From an uncultured Clostridia bacterium (GTDB taxonomy: Bacteria; Bacillota; Clostridia; Christensenellales; Borkfalkiaceae), in NCBI GenBank assembly GCA_947053545.1, contig CAMRSY010000011.1:1-49497 (forward strand): a DNA stretch of 49,497 nucleotides, given 5' to 3'. The translations under genes were made by a program, and so were the position numbers. The notes under the pieces were generated by a model. It was not told where the DNA came from and made no database searches. It saw only the letters and a list, made by a program, of their open reading frames with translations. Shown piece after piece: positions 1 to 7,613 of this stretch (the stretch's first letter is position 1; every line of letters starts with the position of its first letter).

Positions 1-55
1 ATCCCTAGCCTTTGGTTCCGTAGACCAACGCTCTATCCAGTTGAGCTAAAGGTGC
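1..55 (-). tRNA. tRNA-Arg (ACG), 3' part cut by window edge
   Basis: Read on the minus strand, the 5' acceptor arm GCACCTT begins at 55, followed by a D arm (GCTC/GAGC) and an anticodon arm with stem TTGGT/ACCAA and loop CTACGGA, giving anticodon ACG. The T arm and 3' acceptor strand lie beyond base 1. An ACG tRNA-Arg is normally modified to ICG to read CGN codons. Confidence 0.88.
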
Positions 56-84
56 GTTAACTGTATTTTATGAACAGCTTTATT

Positions 85-113
85 ATTTTACTAAATAATT
101 TTTTTATTGTCAA
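85..113 (-). promoter_or_regulatory. Sigma-A type promoter of the tRNA-Arg gene
   Basis: On the minus strand TTGACA (113-108) is followed after exactly 17 bases by TAAAAT (90-85). Predicted transcription start is near 78, about 23 bases before the mature tRNA 5' end. Confidence 0.65.
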
Positions 114-150
114 ACACTTTTAAATCTTTTAATAAAATTAAAATAAAGTT

Positions 151-182
151 TACCGCCCTGCGCCGAACGGCGCGGGGCGGTA
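151..182 (-). terminator. Rho-independent terminator of the M60 peptidase gene
   Basis: A GC-rich hairpin (ACCGCCC-GCGCC arms closed by a GAAC-type loop, with one mismatch) lies 17 bases after the peptidase stop codon on the minus strand and runs into a T-rich stretch. It separates that gene from the tRNA promoter. Confidence 0.75.
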
Positions 183-198
183 ATTTTAAATTTCGGTT

Positions 199-3100
199 TT
201 AGTCGTAGAGAATTATAGAGTCTATGCTCGCGTTGCCTACGCACTTAATCACAACGCTGTGCGTTCCGCTTGTCAGCTCACTTGAAATGTACGAAACAAA
301 GTATGCGCCGTCGTCCTTTTTAAGCTCTATCGAAGGTACTACTTTTCCGTCGATTGTAACCTCGAACTTGCTTCCGTAAGCGGCGGAGGACACAATTCCG
401 AACCTTTTGCCCGTAAACTGGTAGGACAGGGTAGAGCCGTTGCTGCCCGCATACACGTGTCCGAAGAACGACGCCGTCTGTTTACCGGTCCAGTCACCTT
501 CGAAATTAAACATTTCGTTGTCGGGCGTAATAAGCTTGCCTTTTGCCAGCGTAAGTATCGAGGAAACCTCTATCTTGTTAAGGCAAATATACTTGTTGTA
601 GCCAGTAGAGTGCGTATCTGTAACCTGCACTTTATAATAGCTGAAAGTGTGGTATTCTTCAAAGTTTGCAACAACCTGCAACTTGCCAAGAGTGGAGGCG
701 GCAACGTCTGAAACAAGCGTCCATTCATCCGCTTCGTTTGCTTTTACCCAAACTTTGAACTTTTTGGGTAAGAAGGTTGCATAACCGCTTTTAACGCCTG
801 AACCGTGGAACACCAAGCGGTTGGCAGTTACCCGAGCGTTAAGCTTTACCTCTACCATAAACGGATTGGCTTCGGAAATATTTGTTTTATTGCTGTGTAT
901 ATAAGTGTTGTCGTCGTCATCGAACAAATTGCCTATTGCGTGCGTGGGTGTATTGTCCCAAGGCTGATAGTTGTAAGCAATACACGTCTGTTTTGCGTCG
1001 AATACTTTCAGGTCGTTATACGTGTAGGTATAATCCCTTACATAGAAATAATCAGATTTAAACGATTCGTTAGAAGGGAAATCGTATCTGGTGTTGTAAC
1101 CGTTTATATACGAAGCTTTCGTTGGCGCAATGGGGGCGGCGTTGTTTGCCTCTTCTTCGGTAACTTCGTTGCCCTGATAGTCGAAATAGTGCGTTTTGCC
1201 GTCCTCGTCCTCGGTCATCGTAAACATAGGCGCCGTCCACTTGCCGTAGCCCAGACCTATAAAGCTGACCGCAGGCGTATCCTGAACAATTAGTATTTCT
1301 TTAAAATATACCCAGGAGTGTTCGGAAAGTTCCAAATCGAAATACGTTTCGGGGTCGTTTACGTAGAAGCCCGAACCCGTGCCCTTGTCTTTAATGGTTG
1401 CGCCAAGCTGATAGGTTTTGCCGCCGTCAAGCGAATAGTATACCGCGCAGTTTGTTCTGCCGCGCATGTATATCCTGTACTTGCCTTCTTCCTCGAAATA
1501 GAGTTTGCCGTCCACTACGTCGATAGTGTTGGGATGAACGAAAAATTCTTCGGGCGCGTCGGGATGTTGCTGGTGCATACTGTCGTTATTGGGGTAAAAC
1601 CATATATCCGTATTGCTGTTCTGTACTGGGTTTTTGTGGTCGCGTTCTACGGGCGTTCCGGTAAACCCTGCAAAATTGCTTTCGTAAGCCGTCTGCGCAT
1701 CCGTGTACATATTAGTCGTACTGTAGGTGTAGGTAGTTCTTGTAAGCGTGCTTTTGTAAGTTTCCGCCGACTGCTCGAACTGAAGGGTAAGGTCAACGTC
1801 GGCAACTTTAAAAGCGTTGTCGGTCTTGGTTATTCCAAGCGTAACCTTAATATCTCCCGACAGGTCGAGATTGCCGGGTTTAAACTTGTAGTGCAAATCG
1901 TCAATCTTTTCAATGGTACCGCTGGCGGGCGTTGAAACGCTCTTTACGGTATATTCAAAACCGTCGGGTATAACCACGCTGCCGCTTGCATACTGTCCGC
2001 CCGGCGCTGTGTATTTGCTGAGGTCTATTATAAAATCTCTGCCCTTGGGTATAACATAGGGTTGCATAGTTGTTATATATTTCTTCTGTCCGTCGTATGT
2101 ATAGCTTCTGCCAGTCTGGTAAACGGAGGATACGGGAACGAACATAGGATATTCTGCGGGCGCTGTGGAGGTTATGCCACCCTTTAAAATTTCGTTGAAA
2201 TAGTAGGTCATATTGTTGTGAGTTACGTGTTCCCACGCATTTGCGTAAGCCTGATAACTCTGTCCGCCGCCCTTAACCTTGGCTTTTATGTATGCGTCTG
2301 GTCCGAAATTATGCAAAAGCGTTGCGTACAGCGCAAGCCCCTGATTGCCGTTGGAGGGGTTTTCGTTGGGACGCGCAATTTTTAAAACCTCTTCAAGCGC
2401 CCAGGTTGCGCTGGTATAGCTGTTCCAGCCGCCTAGCCCCGCCGAGCCGAATCCCGATATGCCCCGGTGTGAAGAAATTTTAGTGAACAGCGCATAGGAT
2501 ACAAGCGTCATACCGTTGTTGGTAACCTCGCCGCCGTTGCCTACGCCGTAGCCCTGGAAATTGTGATGGTACTCGTGGAAATTACCCCAGCCGCCCGAGC
2601 TTACTATTGTGTTGTAGTTGAGGGAGTTGCTCATCCAGCCCATGGGGCAGTTTACCGAGCCTTGACCGGGGAACGCAACCGCCGCGCCTGCCGCAACAAA
2701 CGGGTCGTAAAGGAACACTATGCCCTGCTTGTTTCCCGTGGTTGTAACCGTGGCAACTTTATCCCAGAGAACAGCCGCCTTATATATGTCGTCGTAGGTC
2801 AAATTTTTAGCTTGGCTCTTGGGTCCGGAATGAAGCACGCCGTTGTCCCATACCTCCAAATCAAAATAGGGTGCGGAGGACTTTGCGTTCTGCTCGAACT
2901 CTTCCTGCGTGGTATATCCCAAAATGAAATGTGAGTAAGTCACGCCGCCGGATATGGTTGCCGTAAAAGTTACGCTTTCGTTGCGGATATAAATGGGTCC
3001 GCCTATAAACGTGCCTACGTAAGCGGTATATACGCCGTCTTCGAGGGTAGCCGTGTTTTTATCCACCACCATAGTGTTGAGGAGGTGGGGGATACGCTGC

Positions 3101-4569
3101 ATCTGACCCTTTGCCGTCCAGATGTTGTTGGCTTTGCCGTTGTAAAGCGCCTGACCGAGATGTATTACAATTCCGCCCGTGGCGTTCATATCGGCTTCGC
3201 TCATCTGAATTTTAATAACCTCTCCGGCGGGGGCGTACACGCCCGTTACGCCGTAGCCCCTCGTATAGCTGCGTGGACGCATAGTAACCCTTTTGATAAT
3301 GCCGGGTTCATCGTCGGAAACGTCGCCCATATACAATCCTACCGAAGCGGAATGTTTATAAAGGCGCCTGTGGTTGCCGAATTTGTCTAATGTGGGTTCG
3401 GGGTCGGCGGTTGTGCCTTTGTAAAGCATACCGTCCTTATCCATCCACTTATAGTCGCCGCCGCCCGCGTTCCAGGTGCCCGTAGCGGTGAGATAGCTCG
3501 ACTCGTTTATAAGCGCTGTACGCATAGCTTCTTTTTCTCCGCCGCCTATAACGGTGGAAAGGGTATATCCGTATTTAGGATATACGCCCAGACCTTCGTC
3601 CCTCGTCTTTTCGGGGATAACTCTCTTAACCGTACCCGTCTGCTGACCGTAATATCCTACCACGGTGTTCGTTTTGTTGTCCGTATTATAGTTGTGGTCA
3701 ACAATTTCGTCGGGGGTAAATACCGTCTCTTTACCTGCGGTTACGGTTTCGTAAGGGTCGCCTGGTTTAAGGTCGCCGGCGGGTGCGTACTGCCCTCTGT
3801 CGGGTGTGGGTATCGTAATTTCTCCGCTGCCGTTGCCAGGCTTGTTGCACGACTTTGCGCCTAAAACTATGCCTAATATAATAGCTAATACCAAAACAAA
3901 AGCAACTGCCGCTATAGCGATGACGCGGATTTTGTTGTTCTTTACCATAGCTACTACGGAAGCGCTTTTAGAGCCGCCGTTCTTCTTGGTTGTTTTAGCC
4001 TTCTTTTGCTTGTCTGGCTTGACGGAAGCGGCGGGTTTAGTCATAGCCGCAGGTTTTGCCTTTTCGGCAGCAACAGTTTTTTCCGCACCTTTTGGTGCGG
4101 TTCCGGTCGCCGCGGCGACCGGCTTATTTACTTGAGCCGCAGGTTTTGCAGGCTGAGCTGCGGGTTGTTTAGCCCTTGCGGATATTGTTGCAGCGGTTTT
4201 TGGCGCAGTCGACGCCGATTTCGATGTCGTTTCTTTTTTCGCGGTTGCGGCAGTTTTACCCGCGGGTTTCGCATCGATAACCGTTACTTTCTTACCTGCC
4301 GTGTTTTCCGCTGCGGCGCCTGATTTGGGTGCGGGCGCTGCCGCGGATTTTACTGCGTTAGTCGCAGGCTTAGCGGTCGCAGCTTTTGTCGCGGTAGCCG
4401 AAGGTTTTACCGCAGTAGCGGCGGGTTTAGCCGTTGTAGAGGGCTTCGCCGCTGTTTTGGGCGCGGCTGTTTTTGCGCCAGCGGCAGGGGTTGCCGGTTT
4501 GGATGTCGTTTTAGCAGAATTTGCAGCGGGTTTTACCGTTGCTTTAGGCTTAGTGTCTTTTTCCGCCAT
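199..4569 (-). CDS. Membrane-anchored M60 (enhancin-like) metallopeptidase with discoidin domain
   Basis: A 1456-residue protein. Residues 1-210 are almost only Ala, Lys, Pro, Thr and Ser. Residues about 213-237 form one transmembrane segment, preceded by Lys/Arg and followed by the extracellular part, so it is probably an N-in signal anchor. The catalytic zinc motif HEYHH is at 665-669, with Glu681 a plausible third ligand, typical of peptidase M60 (PF13402-type gluzincins), several of which cleave mucin glycoproteins. An F5/8C (discoidin)-like domain lies near 1190-1335, and a beta-rich C-terminal domain ends at 1456. The start is supported by AGGAG seven bases upstream of ATG. Expected role: surface proteolysis of glycosylated host proteins. 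The substrate is inferred from the family. The long basic low-complexity tail on the cytoplasmic side is unusual for such enzymes. Confidence 0.88.
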   Translation of the reverse strand: MAEKDTKPKATVKPAANSAKTTSKPATPAAGAKTAAPKTAAKPSTTAKPAATAVKPSATATKAATAKPATNAVKSAAAPAPKSGAAAENTAGKKVTVIDAKPAGKTAATAKKETTSKSASTAPKTAATISARAKQPAAQPAKPAAQVNKPVAAATGTAPKGAEKTVAAEKAKPAAMTKPAASVKPDKQKKAKTTKKNGGSKSASVVAMVKNNKIRVIAIAAVAFVLVLAIILGIVLGAKSCNKPGNGSGEITIPTPDRGQYAPAGDLKPGDPYETVTAGKETVFTPDEIVDHNYNTDNKTNTVVGYYGQQTGTVKRVIPEKTRDEGLGVYPKYGYTLSTVIGGGEKEAMRTALINESSYLTATGTWNAGGGDYKWMDKDGMLYKGTTADPEPTLDKFGNHRRLYKHSASVGLYMGDVSDDEPGIIKRVTMRPRSYTRGYGVTGVYAPAGEVIKIQMSEADMNATGGIVIHLGQALYNGKANNIWTAKGQMQRIPHLLNTMVVDKNTATLEDGVYTAYVGTFIGGPIYIRNESVTFTATISGGVTYSHFILGYTTQEEFEQNAKSSAPYFDLEVWDNGVLHSGPKSQAKNLTYDDIYKAAVLWDKVATVTTTGNKQGIVFLYDPFVAAGAAVAFPGQGSVNCPMGWMSNSLNYNTIVSSGGWGNFHEYHHNFQGYGVGNGGEVTNNGMTLVSYALFTKISSHRGISGFGSAGLGGWNSYTSATWALEEVLKIARPNENPSNGNQGLALYATLLHNFGPDAYIKAKVKGGGQSYQAYANAWEHVTHNNMTYYFNEILKGGITSTAPAEYPMFVPVSSVYQTGRSYTYDGQKKYITTMQPYVIPKGRDFIIDLSKYTAPGGQYASGSVVIPDGFEYTVKSVSTPASGTIEKIDDLHYKFKPGNLDLSGDIKVTLGITKTDNAFKVADVDLTLQFEQSAETYKSTLTRTTYTYSTTNMYTDAQTAYESNFAGFTGTPVERDHKNPVQNSNTDIWFYPNNDSMHQQHPDAPEEFFVHPNTIDVVDGKLYFEEEGKYRIYMRGRTNCAVYYSLDGGKTYQLGATIKDKGTGSGFYVNDPETYFDLELSEHSWVYFKEILIVQDTPAVSFIGLGYGKWTAPMFTMTEDEDGKTHYFDYQGNEVTEEEANNAAPIAPTKASYINGYNTRYDFPSNESFKSDYFYVRDYTYTYNDLKVFDAKQTCIAYNYQPWDNTPTHAIGNLFDDDDNTYIHSNKTNISEANPFMVEVKLNARVTANRLVFHGSGVKSGYATFLPKKFKVWVKANEADEWTLVSDVAASTLGKLQVVANFEEYHTFSYYKVQVTDTHSTGYNKYICLNKIEVSSILTLAKGKLITPDNEMFNFEGDWTGKQTASFFGHVYAGSNGSTLSYQFTGKRFGIVSSAAYGSKFEVTIDGKVVPSIELKKDDGAYFVSYISSELTSGTHSVVIKCVGNASIDSIILYD

Positions 4570-4628
4570 AAAAAAATCTCCTTGTAAAGCATAGTAATAT
4601 TTTCTATTCGTTTTCCCTTTTATACCTT

Positions 4629-4659
4629 AATATATAACATAGTAAATATATTTTGTCAA
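4629..4659 (-). promoter_or_regulatory. Promoter of the M60 peptidase gene
   Basis: Minus strand: TTGACA at 4659-4654, then an AT-rich -10 region containing TATATA (17-base spacer) and TATATT (19-base spacer). The start codon is at 4569, leaving a leader of about 55 bases with AGGAG near its end. Confidence 0.55.
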
Positions 4660-4694
4660 CTTTCGCCTGTTTGCAATAAAATCCAAACTTGTTT

Positions 4695-5231
4695 TCAAGT
4701 GTAAATTTCACGCTTCAAAACGGCTATATAAGGCAGATTGCGGTATTTCTGGGCATAGTCCAGTCCGTATCCCACAATAAATTCGTCGCCTATTTCGAAA
4801 CAGGAATAATCCGCGCATACGTCTGTCTTTCTGCGCGAAGGCTTGTCTAACAGCGTTACTGAGGTAAATGATTTTGCTCCGCGTTTCAAAAACAAATTTT
4901 GCAGCGCAAAAAGAGTGTTACCGCTGTCAACAATGTCCTCTACCAAAATTACGTCTCGCCCTTTAACGTCTGCGGACAAATCGCTTAAAATATTAATTTT
5001 ACCCGAACTTTCGGTTGAGGAACCGTAAGAAGAAACCGTAATAAAATCGAGCTGAACGTCGGTTTTTACTGCGCGTACAAGGTCGCAGAAAAACATTGCC
5101 GCACCCTTTAATACGCACACGGCAACAGGATTTTTGCCGTTAAAACGTTCGTCAAGCCAAGCCGCGGCGCGCCCTATTTCATTTTTTATTTCTTGTTCAT
5201 CGAAAAGTATTTTCTGCAAATCGCCGTTCAT
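4695..5231 (-). CDS. hpt: Hypoxanthine (guanine) phosphoribosyltransferase
   Basis: Purine salvage enzyme that joins hypoxanthine or guanine to PRPP in the cytoplasm. The 178-residue protein has the PRPP-binding signature VILVEDIVDSGNTL and the FITVSSYG segment typical of bacterial Hpt, and is of normal family length. The frame could be extended to a TTG at 5243, but that codon directly abuts AAGGAG (5249-5244), so it cannot be the start. ATG at 5231, 12 bases after the AAGGAG, is the better choice. It lies 42 bases downstream of the ferredoxin-like gene on the same strand and is probably co-transcribed with it. Confidence 0.93.
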   Translation of the reverse strand: MNGDLQKILFDEQEIKNEIGRAAAWLDERFNGKNPVAVCVLKGAAMFFCDLVRAVKTDVQLDFITVSSYGSSTESSGKINILSDLSADVKGRDVILVEDIVDSGNTLFALQNLFLKRGAKSFTSVTLLDKPSRRKTDVCADYSCFEIGDEFIVGYGLDYAQKYRNLPYIAVLKREIYT

Positions 5232-5273
5232 ATGTAAATGCAACTCCTTAAAGTTAACAGTATTAAAACTTTT

Positions 5274-5468
5274 TCAGCGGTATTCAAGCTTCAATGCTTT
5301 TTTGGGGCAAAAGGCGGAACATTTTCCGCATCTGATACATTTTTCGTGGTTGATAGTAGGCGCCTCGAAACCGTTTTGCGAAAGCGCGCCCACGGGACAT
5401 ACGTTTACCGCAGGACATTTGTGGTTTTGGGGACAGTTATCTTTGAAAATAGTAAGTATTTTCTGCAT
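5274..5468 (-). CDS. Small ferredoxin-like 4Fe-4S protein
   Basis: A 64-residue protein with a canonical C-terminal motif CxxCxxCxxxCP (Cys44, 47, 50, 54) and an atypical N-terminal half, C12-x5-C18-x5-C24P. Cys24 could complete the second cluster. The first cluster has only Cys12, 18 and 54 as obvious ligands, so it may be absent or unusual. Proteins with this CPxNHxCP pattern occur in clostridia as small electron carriers, but the partner is unknown. It has a GGAG ribosome site and is the first gene of a probable two-gene operon with hpt. Confidence 0.8.
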   Translation of the reverse strand: MQKILTIFKDNCPQNHKCPAVNVCPVGALSQNGFEAPTINHEKCIRCGKCSAFCPKKALKLEYR

Positions 5469-5519
5469 TTTATACTTCTCCGTTTTTTATTAAAATAAAA
5501 AATTTATTTTTTCACCGTT

Positions 5520-5548
5520 ATTATACCAAAAGGTAATGGTTTAATCAA
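5520..5548 (-). promoter_or_regulatory. Promoter of the ferredoxin-hpt operon
   Basis: Minus strand TTGATT (5548-5543), a 17-base spacer, and a perfect TATAAT (5525-5520) preceded by TGG (extended -10). Predicted start is about 5513, giving a 45-base leader before the ATG at 5468. Confidence 0.75.
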
Positions 5549-5621
5549 GCGTAATTTACTTATATGCTTTGCAGGGCGGAAAAAGGCATAACAAATATGT
5601 CGGGCGAACGCCTTTGCCGTA

Positions 5622-5650
5622 TAGCCATTTTGTTTGTCGGGGCATATAAT
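5622..5650 (+). promoter_or_regulatory. Candidate promoter of the 21-residue peptide gene
   Basis: TAGCCA (4 of 6 matches to the -35 consensus), a 17-base spacer and a perfect TATAAT at 5645-5650. Predicted transcription start is near 5657, just before the ribosome site GAGGTG. Confidence 0.4.
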
Positions 5651-5669
5651 AATTTATGAGGTGCAAGGT

Positions 5670-5735
5670 ATGAAAAAGTTTTCGGCGTTTGTTTTACTGC
5701 TTTTTTGCTTTGTTTTGATATTTGCCGGAGGGTGA
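5670..5735 (+). CDS. 21-residue hydrophobic membrane peptide (possible type I toxin-like peptide)
   Basis: The frame starts MKKFSAFVLLLF and ends in AGG then TGA: two lysines, one hydrophobic segment, stop. GAGGTG lies six bases upstream of the ATG, TATAAT lies about 20 bases upstream, and a strong terminator hairpin follows at 5859, so the frame sits in a complete small transcription unit. Short Lys-plus-hydrophobic peptides of this form are seen in type I toxin-antitoxin systems. It also resembles an isolated signal peptide, so a decayed lipoprotein gene is the alternative, although the bases after the stop encode only a few more residues in the same frame. I saw no clear antisense RNA promoter. 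Confidence 0.4.
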   Translation: MKKFSAFVLLLFCFVLIFAGG

Positions 5736-5858
5736 TATTACGTTCGTTAAGGGGCAGGCGGTAAAACATTTTATTCTTCGATGTTTAAAACGCCTATTAA
5801 TAATATATAACCAGTCGATTTAAAAACATATAGAATGCGCGTTTGGATAATTTCAGTT
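5736..5858. other. Non-coding stretch between peptide and terminator
   Basis: AT-rich with no supported frame on either strand. If the unit starting near 5657 is real, this is its 3' untranslated region of roughly 120 bases, which is long for such a small message and could hold regulatory RNA. Confidence 0.3.
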
Positions 5859-5889
5859 CCGCGCGGCAGATATTGCCGCGCGGTTTTTA
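5859..5889 (+). terminator. Rho-independent terminator
   Basis: A perfect 10-base-pair stem CCGCGCGGCA/TGCCGCGCGG with loop GATAT (5859-5883), followed by TTTTTA. On the plus strand the only candidate gene it can serve is the small peptide unit at 5670. Confidence 0.75.
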
Positions 5890-5904
5890 TTTTATAAATT
5901 TAAA

Positions 5905-5933
5905 TTGACCTGTTTGTAATTTCGTGATATAAT
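5905..5933 (+). promoter_or_regulatory. Promoter of nadA (near-leaderless transcript)
   Basis: TTGACC (5905-5910), a 17-base spacer, and perfect TATAAT (5928-5933) with an upstream TGA (extended -10). The predicted start is about 5940 and the nadA ATG is at 5945, leaving no room for a ribosome-binding site. Confidence 0.75.
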
Positions 5934-5944
5934 TGCTGATAATT

Positions 5945-6862
5945 ATGACGGTAAGAGATTTACAGGACGAAATTTTAAAAATTAAGCGCGATACAGATAC
6001 TTGTATACTGGCGCACAGCTATATGACGGAAGAAATTTGCGAAATAGCCGATTTTGTGGGCGACAGCTATGCGCTGTCGGTTAAAGCCAAATCCACGCCC
6101 GAAAAAAACGTTATTATGTGCGGCGTTCGTTTTATGGCGGAAACGGTAAAAATGCTTTCACCGCAAAAGCGGGTATATCTTGCAAACGCGTCCGCCGGCT
6201 GCCCTATGGCGGAGCAGTTTAGCAAAGAAGAAATAGAAGCGGTAAAAAAAATGTATCCCGCCTATGCGGTTGTAGCCTATATAAATACGACTGCGGAACT
6301 GAAAACCGTTGCGGACGTTTGCGTAACCTCGTCGTCGGCGGTTAAAATTTGCAAAGCGATACCGCAGAAGAATATTTTGTTTATCCCCGATATAAATTTG
6401 GGTTCGTATGTAAAAGCGCAAGTTCCGGAAAAAAATTTCAAGTTGCTGTCGGGCGGATGCCCCACGCATGCAAAAATTGAAGAAGAGGACGTAAAAGCGG
6501 CGAAATCCGCACATCCGAATGCGCTTTTTCTTGTTCATCCCGAGTGTCGCCCCGAGGTGGTTAAATATGCCGATTATGTAGGCTCCACGTCGGGAATAAC
6601 CGACTATGCCAAGCTGTCGGCGGCAAAAGAATTTATAATAGGTACCGAAAATTCGATAGTCCAGCATCTTCAGTTTACCTGCCCCGACAAAAAGTTTTAT
6701 CCTCTATCCAAGGATTTGGTTTGTCACAATATGAAAATAATTACTTTAAACGACGTTTACGCGTGTTTGAAGGGCGAAGGCGGCGAAGAGATTGTTATGA
6801 ATGAAGAACTCAGGCTGGCGGCGGTTAAAAGTATAGACAAAATGATTGAGTACGGCGGTTGA
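5945..6862 (+). CDS. nadA: Quinolinate synthase
   Basis: Condenses iminoaspartate with dihydroxyacetone phosphate to quinolinate in NAD synthesis, using a [4Fe-4S] cluster. The protein (305 residues) has the three cluster cysteines in family-typical contexts: Cys86 (AGCPMA), Cys172 (GGCPTH) and Cys260 (LVCHNM). The frame opens at a TTG at 5933, but that codon overlaps the -10 hexamer. ATG at 5945 matches the usual NadA N-terminus (VRDLQDEILKIK, then ILAH). No Shine-Dalgarno sequence is visible. nadB and nadC are not adjacent. The following Rrf2 regulator is 27 bases downstream and likely co-transcribed, linking this Fe-S enzyme with Fe-S control. Confidence 0.93.
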   Translation: MTVRDLQDEILKIKRDTDTCILAHSYMTEEICEIADFVGDSYALSVKAKSTPEKNVIMCGVRFMAETVKMLSPQKRVYLANASAGCPMAEQFSKEEIEAVKKMYPAYAVVAYINTTAELKTVADVCVTSSSAVKICKAIPQKNILFIPDINLGSYVKAQVPEKNFKLLSGGCPTHAKIEEEDVKAAKSAHPNALFLVHPECRPEVVKYADYVGSTSGITDYAKLSAAKEFIIGTENSIVQHLQFTCPDKKFYPLSKDLVCHNMKIITLNDVYACLKGEGGEEIVMNEELRLAAVKSIDKMIEYGG

Positions 6863-6889
6863 TAAACGGCGCGTTGCGCGAGGTGGAAA

Positions 6890-7282
6890 ATGTACATTGC
6901 AACAAAAGGCAGAAACGCCCTTAAAGTTATGCTCGATTTGGCTCAGCAGCCGAGCGGCGCCAATATTCCGCTTGCGGACATATCGGAAAGGGTGAAAGAA
7001 TCGCAGAAATATCTCGAATCTACGGTGGCAGCGCTGTCGTCCGCGGGGCTCATTTTATCCGCGCGCGGCAAGCTGGGCGGATACAGGCTTGCCAGACGGC
7101 CGGAGGAATACACCGTTGCTGAAATTATTACGGCGGCGGAAGGGTCGCTTGCACCCGTGTCGTGCCTTGACGGCAACTGCGAAAATGCCTGCAACTGTTT
7201 AACTCTTCCATTGTGGAAAGAGCTGGACGGGGTTATAATGAATTTTTTAAATTCGAAATCGCTTGCCGATTTGTTGAAATAG
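6890..7282 (+). CDS. iscR: Rrf2-family Fe-S cluster-sensing regulator (IscR-like)
   Basis: A 130-residue winged-helix regulator. The N-terminal MYIATKGRNALKVMLDLA and the recognition segment (KESQKYLESTVAALSSAGL) are typical of Rrf2 proteins. Cys92, 97, 101 and 103 form a C-terminal cluster (SCLDGNCENACNC) expected to hold an iron-sulfur cluster, and the CLTxxLWxxL tail aligns with IscR. The histidine that E. coli IscR uses as the fourth ligand is not at the same place. The ribosome site is GAGGTGG. It probably represses the iscS operon through the two palindromes at 7572-7632. The target is inferred from proximity and cluster chemistry. Confidence 0.82.
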   Translation: MYIATKGRNALKVMLDLAQQPSGANIPLADISERVKESQKYLESTVAALSSAGLILSARGKLGGYRLARRPEEYTVAEIITAAEGSLAPVSCLDGNCENACNCLTLPLWKELDGVIMNFLNSKSLADLLK

Positions 7283-7333
7283 TCCGAATAAATTCTCCGT
7301 TTCGGCGCATACTGAAATTACGGAGGTAACACA

Positions 7334-7486
7334 ATGAAGTTAAATTGCGGTGATACCTGCCCCAGAAGCGGCTCGTATAAGGTCGTTGACGGCAAGGGTA
7401 ACGTAATCAATTCCGTGTACGTGGGCGAAGGCGAAACCATGCCCCCTACACAGTATTCCGATTGCCATTACGAAAGCGAAAACTAA
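7334..7486 (+). CDS. 50-residue Cys-containing protein, YjzC-like
   Basis: A small frame beginning MKLNCGDTCPRSGSYKVVDG, with AGGAGG-like CGGAGG ten bases upstream and a strong terminator six bases after the stop. The GDxCPxSGxYK...GExMPPTQ pattern resembles small clostridial proteins often annotated YjzC-like, of unknown function. Three cysteines (5, 9 and 43) are present. It is probably the last gene of the nadA-iscR transcript. I recognise a pattern rather than a characterised family, so no role is assigned. Confidence 0.7.
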   Translation: MKLNCGDTCPRSGSYKVVDGKGNVINSVYVGEGETMPPTQYSDCHYESEN

Positions 7487-7491
7487 ATAAT

Positions 7492-7530
7492 AATTGCGCG
7501 CGGGTTTATTAATCCGCGCGCAATTATTTT
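7492..7530 (+). terminator. Terminator after the 50-residue gene
   Basis: A perfect 12-base-pair stem AATTGCGCGCGG/CCGCGCGCAATT (7492-7503 with 7514-7525), followed by ATTTTTA. It separates the nadA-iscR transcript from the iscS promoter. Confidence 0.8.
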
Positions 7531-7571
7531 TATGCGCTTTTTAGCCGATAAAAAATTTAATTATGCGCCTT

Positions 7572-7596
7572 AATTCCTATTGACTTAGTAGGAATT
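7572..7596. promoter_or_regulatory. Candidate IscR operator 1, over the iscS -35 box
   Basis: Perfect inverted repeat AATTCCTA/TAGGAATT with a 9-base centre that contains the -35 box TTGACT. Ten of twelve symmetric pairs across the 25-base site match. Size and position fit an Rrf2 dimer operator that occludes polymerase. Confidence 0.6.
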
Positions 7597-7608
7597 ATTT
7601 ATTATAAT
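7580..7608 (+). promoter_or_regulatory. Promoter of iscS-iscU-ttcA
   Basis: TTGACT (7580-7585), a 17-base spacer and TATAAT (7603-7608). Predicted start is near 7615, about 24 bases before the iscS ATG. Confidence 0.8.
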
Positions 7609-7613
7609 AAATT

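Noticed and set aside
4301-4594. Plus-strand frames opposite the low-complexity tail of the M60 gene
   Set aside because: Long open frames are expected opposite GC-rich Ala/Lys/Pro codons. No promoter or ribosome site supports them.
5232-5243. TTG start for hpt
   Set aside because: It directly follows the AAGGAG ribosome site with no spacing. ATG at 5231 is preferred.
5670-5760. Recoding of the TGA in the 21-residue frame to continue as a lipoprotein
   Set aside because: Reading through TGA gives only four more residues before TAA, and other genes in the window use TGA as a normal stop.
5560-5769. 69-codon minus-strand frame
   Set aside because: No ribosome site or promoter, and it is antisense to the better supported small peptide unit.
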